Source: Acetothermia bacterium UBA7521
GTDB lineage: Bacteria > Bipolaricaulota > Bipolaricaulia > Bipolaricaulales > Bipolaricaulaceae
Length of the DNA: 33,372 nucleotides
Direction: 5' to 3'
Assembly (NCBI GenBank): GCA_002479455.1
Contig: DLNB01000023.1
Span: 1-33,372, forward strand
In this document: positions 22,164 through 29,778 of the stretch, in pieces
How the letters are laid out: every line of letters starts with the position of its first letter
Numbering within the stretch: the stretch's first letter is position 1
Translations under genes and position numbers: made by a program
Notes under the pieces: generated by a model
What the model was told of the DNA's origin: nothing
The model's input: the letters and a program-made list of their open reading frames with translations, nothing else
Databases searched by the model: none

Positions 22164-23291
22164 CTAGAGGACCTTCATCGACACCGATAGGCTGAGGTCC
22201 ACCGACCACCCTGCCGCGTCCGCGGCCTTGGCCAAGGCGAGGCCGATGCCGAGGCTTGCCTTCCCGAGCGTGAACGAAAGCTGGGCATTGGCGGACAGCG
22301 AGTCCTTCGGGTCCAGGCCGAGCGGCTTCACCCGCTGGAGGGCTGCGTTCGCCTGCAGCGCCGAAGTCGCACTGAGCACCTGCTCGTAGGATAGGGTGGC
22401 GGTGAGCGTGTGTTGGTTCGCGATATCAAACGGTCCGATGGCGAGCGCGCGGAACAGGAGCTGGGCCCCGGGCGCAGGGGCGTAGGCCGCATCCGCGGAC
22501 AGGGTCACCACCACATCCTGAGGGTCCCCGTACGGATCCACCAGCTCGTACCCCAGTCCAGCCTGAATCGCCCATCCGCAGTACCGTTCCTCTCCGGTGG
22601 CAAGGATTTCGTCTTCGATGGCGAGAATAGACCTGGGGTCTACTGAGACACGCGCCCCTCCCTCGATCAGCAGAACTACCGCCGCCGCAAGATCCTTCGC
22701 GGCATCCAGCGGGTTCTTCCCTGTGACATACTCCGCCCAGCGGCCGATCTCCTCGCCCACGGCAAGGAGCACCTCGTCCGAGAGATCCTGCGAGATCACC
22801 TTCCGCTCCAGGAGGATTCTCTGAATGCGGAATGCCTTGGCAAGCGGGGTCACATCGGCAAACCGGCCGTAGCCTGCGCCCACGCTGAGGGTGATCCCCG
22901 GCTGGGGCTGTCCCGTGGCGTAGCCCAGGTTGAGCCCGCCGAACCCGAAGAACGGCTCTCCGGGGACGAAGTAGTACCGAGCTGTCCCCGCCCCTTGCGC
23001 GGCGATGCTCGCCAAGCCGAGGTCTACCAAGCCCAGCTCGCCGAGGCCGGAGAGCGTGTACCCGAATCCCGGGGAGTCGAAGAGCCTGTTCAAGGTCAAG
23101 GTAGCTCGACCCGCGTTCACATCCACGTCCGGAGTGGCCGGGCTGTTGAAGTAGCGGTAGCTTCCCGAGAGCCAGAGGCTCGTCAAATCTGTCTGCGGCG
23201 GCTTGTAGTCGCAGAGCCCCACGGCCGCTGCTGCGTTCAGCGCCGCGAAGGCCACCCCCACCATGGTCATGACTGCGATTCGTTTGAACAT
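22164..23291 (-). CDS. Probable outer-membrane beta-barrel protein, unknown function
   Basis: 375 residues from ATG 23291, preceded by GAGGAGGTACAG; the frame upstream of that ATG lacks coding character. Residues 1-24 are a signal peptide (IAVMTMVGVAFAALNAAAA). The mature part is made of alternating strands with aromatic girdle residues (SLWLSGSYRYFNSP, ARATLTLNRLFDS, GYTLSGLGELG, ITLSVGAGYGRF, HTLTATLSYEQVL, ANAQLSFTLGKASLGIGLAL, DLSLSVSMKVL). A more helical insert lies at about 160-230 (LLAVGEEIGRWAEYVTG). No porin or transporter family can be named. It converges with cdd, 13 bases apart. Confidence 0.65.
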   Translation of the reverse strand: MFKRIAVMTMVGVAFAALNAAAAVGLCDYKPPQTDLTSLWLSGSYRYFNSPATPDVDVNAGRATLTLNRLFDSPGFGYTLSGLGELGLVDLGLASIAAQGAGTARYYFVPGEPFFGFGGLNLGYATGQPQPGITLSVGAGYGRFADVTPLAKAFRIQRILLERKVISQDLSDEVLLAVGEEIGRWAEYVTGKNPLDAAKDLAAAVVLLIEGGARVSVDPRSILAIEDEILATGEERYCGWAIQAGLGYELVDPYGDPQDVVVTLSADAAYAPAPGAQLLFRALAIGPFDIANQHTLTATLSYEQVLSATSALQANAALQRVKPLGLDPKDSLSANAQLSFTLGKASLGIGLALAKAADAAGWSVDLSLSVSMKVL

Positions 23292-23303
23292 CTGTACCTC
23301 CTC

Positions 23304-23337
23304 GTCCGCAGCTTGTTCTGCGGACGGCATCATTGTA
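23304..23337 (-). promoter_or_regulatory. -10 element and perfect hairpin in the barrel gene leader
   Basis: On the minus strand TACAAT (23337-23332) is a good -10; the -35 is weak. Between it and the Shine-Dalgarno lies a perfect eight-pair hairpin, GTCCGCAG-AACAAG-CTGCGGAC (23325-23304). It would be transcribed at the very start of the mRNA and could stabilise it. Its core is nearly identical to the hairpin at 5008-5026. Confidence 0.5.
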
Positions 23338-23433
23338 CCGATCGGCGCAGGGTGCGCCCACGCCCTTCAGCCCGCAGGGCCTTCAGGGCCACCTTGAGCT
23401 TGAACGCTGGTCCATAGTTCCCGTTCTGCGTCT

Positions 23434-23652
23434 TCACGTCACCCCTCCTCTGTTCTCAGGGCCTGCCTGCTGTAGGCAGGGAGGACACACCCGCGGTCTC
23501 GTCGCTAGTCGTCCCGGTGGTCCCGCTTCAGGGGCGCACCGCAACGAGACAGCGTCCACCAGGTAGAGGCCGGAGCCGCCTCTGGTCGCGAAGACAAGGA
23601 ACTTGCCGTCCGCGGAGCAGGCCAGAGCGGTCCAAGCGTGAAACGCCAGGGT
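23434..23652 (-). pseudogene. WD40-repeat fragment in frame after the NosD-like stop codon
   Basis: Directly after the TAG at 23655-23653 the same frame stays open for 72 codons. The first 38 residues read as one WD40 blade: TLAFHAWTALACSADGKFL, then VFATRGGSGLYLVDAVSLR, including the typical SADGKFLVFATRGG pattern. After that the sequence becomes Pro/Arg/Cys-rich and includes the palindrome at 23462-23480, so it looks like decay. There is no start codon of its own. It is either a remnant of a WD40 gene or the far end of a once longer gene. Confidence 0.5.
23462..23480. repeat. 7-bp hairpin CCTGCCT-GCTGT-AGGCAGG
   Basis: A perfect seven-pair palindrome in the gap between the barrel gene and the NosD-like gene, within the decayed WD40 frame. 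There is no T-run, so a dispersed palindrome is more likely than a terminator. Confidence 0.45.
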
Positions 23653-25032
23653 CTACATCGCCAGCCGCTCTGCCAGGGTCAGGTGAGGCGGGGTGTCAAG
23701 CCAAGGGCTGAACTCCGCGCCGTCACTGATAGGATCGCCCTTGCCCTGGGGGTTCAGCTCGGGGTGGTAGGGGCCGCTCGCGTCGCCCCACCAGTTCCGC
23801 CGGGCATCCACCATGGCCTGCTCGGGACGCCAGCCGGTCCAACCTAGTCCAGCTTCCCAATTCCTCGCGATGACGTTCCGTTCGATCTGGATGAGCTTCG
23901 GGACGACCAGGCCCTCGCCGTCCATGATGCCTATGCCGAGCCTGTTCTCCGTAATGACGTTGCTCACTACACGTGAGGCGACGACTGGCTCACTGCCATC
24001 CTCGGGTGGAACCGCAAACCAGCAGCCGAGGAAGACACCGATGCCATTGCCCACGACCGTGTTCGCTTCAGCCAAGTTCCCCCAGGTGTTGAGGAGCAGG
24101 ATGCCGATTTCACAGCCCGCGGCGACGTTTCCCACGACGGTGTTGTTGGTCGCATGAGGGCCCTTGGGGCAGTAGTCACCCCGTCCCTGGATTGCGATTC
24201 CCGCGAGGAGTTCCATGGGGTTAGCTTCGCCGGAGATTGGCTCGACACGATTTCGGGTCAGGTGGTTCGATGAACTCCACAAGAGCTCAATCCCGTAGGG
24301 CGTGTTGCCAGCCAGAGCGTTGTCCTCAAGCACGTTCTCATCCGATCGGATGAGCACGATCCCACCCGCGGCGACGAGGCACCCAACGTCCACATTGTCG
24401 CCCCATCCGGGAGCGTTTCCCCACAAGGTGTTCCGGGAGAGATTGTTCCTGTGCGATTCCTCCAAGCACACCCCTGCTCTTCCGTTCGCTGCGATGTGGT
24501 TCTCCCCGATCCTGTTGTCGTGAGCGGAGTCAAGCCAGATACCGTATCCAGAGCTCGGGAGGGAGTCGCCCCCTGCGTTCTTGTACACATGGTTGAAGTA
24601 GAGCCGGTTTCCAGAGCACCCTCGCAGGTAGACGCCTGCCATGGTGTTGGCGCTGATGGTATTCGTCTCTACAAGGACTCCGGTTACCCCATCCACCAGC
24701 ACCCCGACCCGTGCACCCTGAATCTGGAAGCCGCGCAGGGTCACACCATCGGCGCGGATGGTAACTGCAGCCTCCTCGCCGCCTCCGTGGATCACGGCTT
24801 CCTCGTCAGAAGCCAGGGTCAGGCTCTTCCAGACCAACAGGCTTTCCTCGTAGCGACCTGACCGGACAAGGACTGTCGAACCTTCGGGGGCCGCGTTGAT
24901 CGCTGCCTGAATGGACTCCCCAGGCGCGACCCCGATAACCGATACGCCCTGTCCCAAGCCCAGAGCGGCGGCTAAGGACAGTGACGCGACACAGCAGAGT
25001 ATCTTCTGCATGGAACCTTCGATAAACCTCAT
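23653..25032 (-). CDS. Exported NosD-like right-handed beta-helix protein
   Basis: 459 residues from ATG 25032, with AGGAGGG five bases upstream; the open frame above this start is not coding-like. Residues 1-27 are a signal peptide (KILCCVASLSLAAALGLG). Then comes the pectate-lyase/NosD-type opening (GESIQAAINAAPEGSTVLV) and a long series of beta-helix rungs with the NosD/CASH pattern of Asn-x-Ile/Asn-x-hydrophobic turns: NTISANTMAGVYL, NRIGENHIAANG, NVLEDNALAGNTPYGIEL, NNTVVGNVAAGCEIGILLL, NVITENRLGIGIM. The end carries NWWGDASGPYHPELNPQGKG, common in this family. It may bind or cleave polysaccharide, or act as a surface protein; no catalytic residues can be named. WD40 scraps lie on both sides. 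Confidence 0.85.
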   Translation of the reverse strand: MRFIEGSMQKILCCVASLSLAAALGLGQGVSVIGVAPGESIQAAINAAPEGSTVLVRSGRYEESLLVWKSLTLASDEEAVIHGGGEEAAVTIRADGVTLRGFQIQGARVGVLVDGVTGVLVETNTISANTMAGVYLRGCSGNRLYFNHVYKNAGGDSLPSSGYGIWLDSAHDNRIGENHIAANGRAGVCLEESHRNNLSRNTLWGNAPGWGDNVDVGCLVAAGGIVLIRSDENVLEDNALAGNTPYGIELLWSSSNHLTRNRVEPISGEANPMELLAGIAIQGRGDYCPKGPHATNNTVVGNVAAGCEIGILLLNTWGNLAEANTVVGNGIGVFLGCWFAVPPEDGSEPVVASRVVSNVITENRLGIGIMDGEGLVVPKLIQIERNVIARNWEAGLGWTGWRPEQAMVDARRNWWGDASGPYHPELNPQGKGDPISDGAEFSPWLDTPPHLTLAERLAM

Positions 25033-25198
25033 CGTGCCCTCCTGTACTGAGCGACCTAACAGGCGATTCTCCCGCCTTTGGTTCAGGTTCCGTCCGCGAC
25101 CGTCGCGCTTGCTGACAGCCCTAAGCGACGGCCGGCTCTCCGTGGGCGGACGTTCATTCCCCGATGCGCCTCGCTTTCCTGTGCGTCCGCGGCGTCCA

Positions 25199-25348
25199 TC
25201 AACGCACATCCTGCTCACCCTCGTCGACCATCTGCGCGACATCCCACAGGAGGACCGAGCCGTCGGCGTGGCCGGTCTCCAACAGCAGGCCGTCCGAGCT
25301 GAACGCGACCGAACACACGTCGCCCAGCCCGGCCCACCCGCCGGGCAC
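25199..25348 (-). pseudogene. Single WD40-blade fragment upstream of the NosD-like gene
   Basis: A stop-bounded 49-codon frame reading GDVCSVAFSSDGLLLETGHA, then DGSVLLWDVAQMVDEGEQDVR and a stop. This is one complete WD40 blade with the SSDG and LLWDV signatures. A GTG at 25348 could start it, but a single blade cannot form a propeller. The promoter at 25355-25384 sits just upstream, so it is probably transcribed with the NosD-like gene. It is a C-terminal-looking remnant of a larger WD40 gene, in the same direction as the fragment at 23434-23652. Confidence 0.5.
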
Positions 25349-25354
25349 GTGAGC

Positions 25355-25384
25355 ATACTAGGACTTCTCGTAACGTTGTGTCAA
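25355..25384 (-). promoter_or_regulatory. Promoter upstream of the WD40 fragment and NosD-like gene
   Basis: On the minus strand a perfect TTGACA (25384-25379), 18 bases, then TAGTAT (25360-25355). It points toward the WD40 fragment and the NosD-like gene, giving a leader of more than 300 bases before 25032. Confidence 0.5.
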
Positions 25385-25504
25385 GTGCCGAAGAAGGCCG
25401 GTGGTAGGCGTTTGTGGAGCTGAGCTGTTCGGAATGGAGATCGGGTGAGGTAATTCAGTGATTCCGTGTTATCGTTATGGCTGGGCCTCGATTCCTGTGC
25501 GTTG
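25385..25504. other. Short non-coding stretch
   Basis: About 120 bases between the promoter at 25355-25384 and the terminator of the VIT/VWA gene. I see no reading frame or repeat of note. Confidence 0.5.
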
Positions 25505-25542
25505 GGTGAAACAAGGCGGGGCGCGCCGCCTCAGCGCGCCCC
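25505..25542 (-). terminator. Intrinsic terminator of the VIT/VWA gene
   Basis: On the minus strand a perfect nine-pair stem, GGGGCGCGC-TGAGGCG-GCGCGCCCC (25542-25518), is followed by GCCTTGTTTCACC, a moderately T-rich tail. It lies 22 bases after the stop of the VIT/VWA gene (25565) and is the best intrinsic terminator in the window. Confidence 0.75.
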
Positions 25543-25564
25543 GTACGAACCAGGTGAGACCGTC

Positions 25565-27691
25565 CTACGGCGACAGCTGGTTGAGAACCTCTGGAGTTGG
25601 CTCGGTGAGGCCTTCGTCGCCGATCCGCACCCAGGCGGATCCGAGCTTGAACAGAACCCTCTCCCCCAGTGCCAGGATCGGGCCGATCTCCGGGAACAGG
25701 TCGAGAAGTTGAAAGTAGGCCTCGCTCAGGTAGACGAGGTCCACCGTGGGCGTCCCCTCCTCGTAGGTGCTTTCCCGCCACACGTCCTCCTTGAACAGGA
25801 ACACCCGGCCCCCCACCTCGCGGACGAAGTCGGCCTGCTGGGCCACCTCAGCCTCGGCGAGAGACTTCGTGGCCTGGGCTGTCCCGACCCCGGTTGGTCC
25901 GGTCGGAACCATCATCGCGCGCGGGTCTATGTAGTAGGCCGCCGTCGGCCTCTCCTCCTTCACCAGGAACGAGGTGTAGGGGGTGGCGATCCCGTACTTC
26001 GTGGCCAGGGCGATGATCTCGTTCTTGAGCTCGTCCTCGGTCTTCTCCTTGAGGCGGATTAGGTTGAGCAGATGCCCGATCTTCCGCGCGGCCCACAGCC
26101 GGGGAAGCGAGCTTGCCTCGGTGGCCGCGGCGGGGAACTCCACGTCGTACGTGAGAACTACGTCCTCCGGTCCTCGCTTGCCGGTGAGGACGAACGTCGC
26201 TGGACCGCTCCCGGTGTACCGACCGAATGTGGCGAGCTGGGATCCGTAGAAGAGATCGGGCATCTGCACCGGGTAGAGGTCAGACACCTGGACGCCGTCC
26301 ACTTGCAGCGCGAGGTCGGTGAGGGCTGGCTCGGCGATCTTGGTGTAGAAGCTCGACAGGGCAGCCTCGATACTCTCCCCGGGGACCACGTACGTCGTCG
26401 AGCCGCGGTTGTTCTCGGCGAGGAGGTCGAGAAGGTGGGTGTTCACGTCATAGCCCACGCCGAACGCGAACAGCCGTGCCTGGGCGGCGTTCGCGGCGGT
26501 CACGTCACGAACGATCGTGTCTGTCGCCGTCTTCCCGGCGGTGGGAAGGCCGTCGGTGAGAAATAGGACGTACTGTGGCCGATCGGCCGGTTCCATCCAC
26601 CCCATCGCGCGAACGAGGGACGCGTGGATGTCCGTCATTCCCCGCGCGGTAAGCCGGCGTACCTCGCGCAGGGCTGCGGACACGTTCGCTGGGCTTGCCG
26701 GAACGAGGCCAGAGGTGAGGTCGAGGATCTCATGGTCGAATGCGATCACGCCGAACCGGTCGTCGGGGGCGAGGCGCTCCAGGATGAACGCGGCCGCATC
26801 CCGTGCTTGCATCATCTTCTCTCCGTCCATGGACCCGGAGCGATCGATCACCAGGACGAGATCCTTGGGGAGAGGAGCGAGGTCACGAACGGCGGGGGGC
26901 GTGACAAGTACAAGGAAGAACCCGTCCTCATCGCCGGGCTTGTAGGCGAGGAAGTCCAACCCCACACCCTCCCCGGTCAGGGAGTAGTAAAGGATGAAAT
27001 CGCGGTCGGGAAGAACATCCTTTTCTAGGTAGAGGGCGCGGGCGCTGGTCGGCGCCTCGCGGCTCACGATCACGCGGTGGGTCGGGGAGTAAACGCTCCC
27101 CACGGGCCGGCTGGCCTTCACCACCACCTCGACCGACACTTCCTCCAGCGGCTTGGCCGAGAACCGCTCGGGTGCAAGCGGATACCGGTAGCGGACGAGG
27201 CCGCCCTCGGGAGAAAGGAGTTCCACGTACTCGAGGGCGATCTGGCGCGTCTCGCCCGGCGCGATGGGGAAGATCCGGGCCCGGAACGCCCCTTGGCCGA
27301 TGTATTCCAAGAGCGCGGGGTCGAGGGCCTCCCGGAGGTACGAAAGGTAGATCTCCCGAGCCTCGTCGGCGGGGAGGACGTCCCCGACTACCGGTTCGCC
27401 GTCTACCCACAGGGTGAACTTCTGGATCACCGCTCCCGAGGGAAGGGGGAAGACGTAGGTCCCTTCGACCGGGAACCGTCCATCGTTGCGGAATGCCTGG
27501 TCGACACGGGTCGTGGCCACCCCGTTGTCGATCGCGACCGCCACGTGGTGGTAGACGATCGTCAGCCAGCGCAGGGAGGGACCGGGGATGTCCGGTCGCG
27601 GGATGGGGACGATGATCCCATCGGCGACACCTGGTACGATCCACATCACAACTGCAAACAACACTGCGAGGATCACGAGATTCCTGCGCAT
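25565..27691 (-). CDS. Exported VIT- and VWA-domain protein (inter-alpha-trypsin-inhibitor-like)
   Basis: 708 residues from ATG 27691, with AGGAGGTGG upstream. Residues 1-24 are a signal peptide (LVILAVLFAVVMWIVPGVA). A VIT domain follows (about 40-165), with VDQAFRNDGRFPVEGTYVFP, VVGDVLPADEAREIY and FRARIFPIAPGETRQI, all typical. The von Willebrand A domain (about 275-440) has an intact metal-dependent adhesion site: D283-x-S285-x-S287 (VIDRSGSMDGEKM), T353 and D380 (FLTDGLPTAGK). The C-terminal part (440-708) includes KNEIIALATKYGIATPYTSFLV, the usual ITIH-like ending. Such bacterial proteins are exported or surface-bound and thought to mediate protein contacts; no partner is visible. There is no LPXTG or C-terminal anchor. 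Confidence 0.92.
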   Translation of the reverse strand: MRRNLVILAVLFAVVMWIVPGVADGIIVPIPRPDIPGPSLRWLTIVYHHVAVAIDNGVATTRVDQAFRNDGRFPVEGTYVFPLPSGAVIQKFTLWVDGEPVVGDVLPADEAREIYLSYLREALDPALLEYIGQGAFRARIFPIAPGETRQIALEYVELLSPEGGLVRYRYPLAPERFSAKPLEEVSVEVVVKASRPVGSVYSPTHRVIVSREAPTSARALYLEKDVLPDRDFILYYSLTGEGVGLDFLAYKPGDEDGFFLVLVTPPAVRDLAPLPKDLVLVIDRSGSMDGEKMMQARDAAAFILERLAPDDRFGVIAFDHEILDLTSGLVPASPANVSAALREVRRLTARGMTDIHASLVRAMGWMEPADRPQYVLFLTDGLPTAGKTATDTIVRDVTAANAAQARLFAFGVGYDVNTHLLDLLAENNRGSTTYVVPGESIEAALSSFYTKIAEPALTDLALQVDGVQVSDLYPVQMPDLFYGSQLATFGRYTGSGPATFVLTGKRGPEDVVLTYDVEFPAAATEASSLPRLWAARKIGHLLNLIRLKEKTEDELKNEIIALATKYGIATPYTSFLVKEERPTAAYYIDPRAMMVPTGPTGVGTAQATKSLAEAEVAQQADFVREVGGRVFLFKEDVWRESTYEEGTPTVDLVYLSEAYFQLLDLFPEIGPILALGERVLFKLGSAWVRIGDEGLTEPTPEVLNQLSP

Positions 27692-27776
27692 AGCCGCCAC
27701 CTCCTGACGAGAGGATTTACACCTCTGGGGCCGCTTGGGTTTCGCCGCCCGTCGTCTGCCGGGTAGGATCGAGGTC

Positions 27777-28550
27777 ATGGGGTACGTGAAGTTTCTCGGT
27801 ACGGCGGGGGCACGGTTCGTGGTGACCCGCCAGCTCCGTTACTCCGCCGGGACGTGGATCGAGCTCGGGGGGATGCAGCTCCTTCTCGACCCTGGGCCGG
27901 GGACCCTCCTCCGGCTGCGCAAGAGCCGGCCGCCCCTCGACCCGACGAAGCTCGACGCGATCATCCTCTCCCACAAGCACCTCGACCACTCGACCGACGT
28001 GAACATTGTCGTCGAGGCGATGGCGGACGGAGGGTACAAGAAGCGGGGAGCGCTTCTTGCCCCCGCTGACGCACTGGAAGGTGACGATCCCGTGGTCCTC
28101 CGCTACGTTCGACCGTTCCTGGAGCGGATTGAGACGTGGCAGGCAGGCTGTGAGTACGCAGTCGGAGAGGTGAGGATCCGGCCGGTCTCGCACTCCCACG
28201 GCACGGTGGAAAGCTACGGTCTCGTTCTCGACTCGCCCGAGGGGAGGGTTGGCTTCGTGACCGACGCCCGGTTCAACCCTACACTCGCCGACAACTACGC
28301 GGGGTGCGATCTCCTGGTCCTGAACGTGGTCCTCAAGGACTGGCGACCGGATGTCGACCACCTCTGCCTCCCGGAGGCGGGGGAGGTCATCGCCGTTGTG
28401 AAGCCGCGGCTAGCCGTCCTCACCCACTTCGGGACGACGATGCTGCGGGGCAATCCTCGTGGGCTGGCGGCGGGGCTTGCCGAGTCCCTGGGAACAGAGG
28501 TTATCGCCGCAGCCGACGGGCTCACCGTCGAGGCAACACAGTGGACGTGA
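27777..28550 (+). CDS. MBL-fold metallo-hydrolase
   Basis: 257 residues from ATG 27777 (MGYVKFLGTAGARFVVTRQL), preceded by GGTAGGATCGAGG. The metallo-beta-lactamase fold signature HKHLDH is at 66-71 (H66, H68, D70, H71). Further ligands are likely in SHSHG (H139/H141), TDAR (D163) and THFG (H217), so a two-metal site is complete. The sequence resembles the UlaG/RNase Z-like group of general hydrolases (FLGTAGA, RYSAGTWIELGGMQLLLDPG). The substrate is unknown, and there is no signal peptide. It is divergent from the VIT/VWA gene with 85 bases between starts. Confidence 0.88.
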   Translation: MGYVKFLGTAGARFVVTRQLRYSAGTWIELGGMQLLLDPGPGTLLRLRKSRPPLDPTKLDAIILSHKHLDHSTDVNIVVEAMADGGYKKRGALLAPADALEGDDPVVLRYVRPFLERIETWQAGCEYAVGEVRIRPVSHSHGTVESYGLVLDSPEGRVGFVTDARFNPTLADNYAGCDLLVLNVVLKDWRPDVDHLCLPEAGEVIAVVKPRLAVLTHFGTTMLRGNPRGLAAGLAESLGTEVIAAADGLTVEATQWT

Positions 28551-28608
28551 CCATGCGGCGAGTTGGCTTGCGTTGTCTTGACACGGACAATGACGATGGA
28601 GGTGGAAG

Positions 28609-29241
28609 ATGAAGCGGAATCTAGTTGGGGGGGCGCTCGTGGTTCTGGGATTGCTCATGGGAGGGTGTTCCAGCCCTCAAGTTGGGCAGCCGCCTGTGGC
28701 AGGCATCTGGTACGATCCGTGGAGAGGGGAGGTACCGCTCCGCGTCACGTTCGTCAGCCAATCCAAGACGGGCGACGGTCAAATCGTAAGCTACCACTGG
28801 GATTTTGGTGATGGAACTGCGAGAGAGGGAGGGGCAACAGCCTACCATTGGTACACACGGGAAGGCACGTTCTACCCCACCCTCACCGTGACCGATGACC
28901 AAGGACTCTCGGCGACCGTGCGTGGGGTGATTCAGCCCGGGAAGTCGTACCCCCTTGATGTGCTGGAATGGAAAGCGGAGGAAACGTACTTCGGGCAGCG
29001 GGTGGTCGGACGGGTGAAGAACATCAGCGATCGCCGGATCAACCTAGGGAGGGTGGTCGCCCAGTTCCGTGATAAGGACTGGAACATTATCCGGGAGCGA
29101 TCGAAGATCCTCGGGGATCTGGCTCCAGGGGCAGAGCAGATCTTCGAGATCACGACGGATCTCCTGCTAGAGACGGGAGGAGCTCCCTACCACACGATCT
29201 ACACCGAGGTCATCCGCAGCGATCACCCGCTCTCCCCGTAG
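28609..29241 (+). CDS. Lipoprotein with PKD domain
   Basis: 210 residues; GGAGGTGGAAG lies before ATG 28609. The N-terminus is a lipoprotein signal (LVGGALVVLGLLMGGC), with the lipid-modified Cys at 20. Residues 31-110 form a PKD (Ig-like) domain with its diagnostic WDFGDG at 64-69 and TVTDDQG later. The last 100 residues (YFGQRVVGRVKNISDRRI, VVAQFRDKDWNII, LAPGAEQIFEI) look like an FxLYD-type beta-sandwich. It is probably a membrane-attached binding protein. It may follow the MBL gene on one transcript (58 bases apart) and converges with the TlpA-like gene 11 bases away. Confidence 0.85.
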   Translation: MKRNLVGGALVVLGLLMGGCSSPQVGQPPVAGIWYDPWRGEVPLRVTFVSQSKTGDGQIVSYHWDFGDGTAREGGATAYHWYTREGTFYPTLTVTDDQGLSATVRGVIQPGKSYPLDVLEWKAEETYFGQRVVGRVKNISDRRINLGRVVAQFRDKDWNIIRERSKILGDLAPGAEQIFEITTDLLLETGGAPYHTIYTEVIRSDHPLSP

Positions 29242-29251
29242 TGTTCGGGGT

Positions 29252-29776
29252 CTAGGGTATCCCGATCTCTGACTTGGAGAGCAGTTCGAGGAGGTGGTCG
29301 AGGTCGCGGATCGCCACGGCCCACACCCCGGCCACCTCGCCCGATTCGCTCACGAACGCGGTGAACGGGTAGCGCAGGTTGTCCGTGAGCTGGTACTTTC
29401 GAGTGACGGCTGCTCCAGGATCGTGGACGATGGGGAGCGTGATCCCGCGCTCGGAGACGATGGCTGGGACCTCGGGCCACCTCTCGGGGCACACCCCGAC
29501 CACCGCGATCTGGTTCCCGTAGCGGCGGTGGAACTCCTCGAGGACGACGAGGTCGTGCTTGCACACCCCGCACCACGTGGTCCAGAACGCGATCACGATC
29601 GGTCTCCCCCGCACGTCGGCCGTGCTGAACGAACCGAGGCCGGATAACGCGAACTCCGGTGCTCGTTGTCCGACAATGGGGAACGTCCTCTCGCCGGGCC
29701 TCCCGCCTCGCGGCGCGAGAAGGAGCCCGATGATGACGAGGGAGACGAGGATTGCCCCCAGCCAGCGCAGGTCCAC
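29252..29776 (-). CDS. TlpA-like membrane-anchored thioredoxin
   Basis: Start chosen at GTG 29776, ten bases after AGGGAG and two bases after the hypF stop; another GTG at 29800 would add eight residues. 174 residues. One N-terminal helix (LGAILVSLVIIGLLL, 6-20) anchors it outside the membrane. The redoxin domain opens VGQRAPEFALSGLG and has the active site WCGVC (C69, C72) in FWTTWCGVCKHDL. The cis-Pro segment is present near LRYPFTAFV. The family (TlpA/ResA/CcmG) reduces or exchanges disulfides outside the cytoplasm, often for cytochrome c or exported Cys proteins. It is coupled to hypF. Confidence 0.9.
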   Translation of the reverse strand: MDLRWLGAILVSLVIIGLLLAPRGGRPGERTFPIVGQRAPEFALSGLGSFSTADVRGRPIVIAFWTTWCGVCKHDLVVLEEFHRRYGNQIAVVGVCPERWPEVPAIVSERGITLPIVHDPGAAVTRKYQLTDNLRYPFTAFVSESGEVAGVWAVAIRDLDHLLELLSKSEIGIP

Positions 29777-29778
29777 CG

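Noticed and set aside
22410..22646. Small plus-strand frames inside the barrel gene
   Set aside because: They are antisense, without Shine-Dalgarno sequences or domain-like content.
25033..25356. N-terminal extension of the NosD-like frame
   Set aside because: The extra residues are Arg/Cys-rich and lie before a perfect AGGAGGG-ATG at 25032 followed by a signal peptide. The WD40 blade in this stretch is in a different frame.
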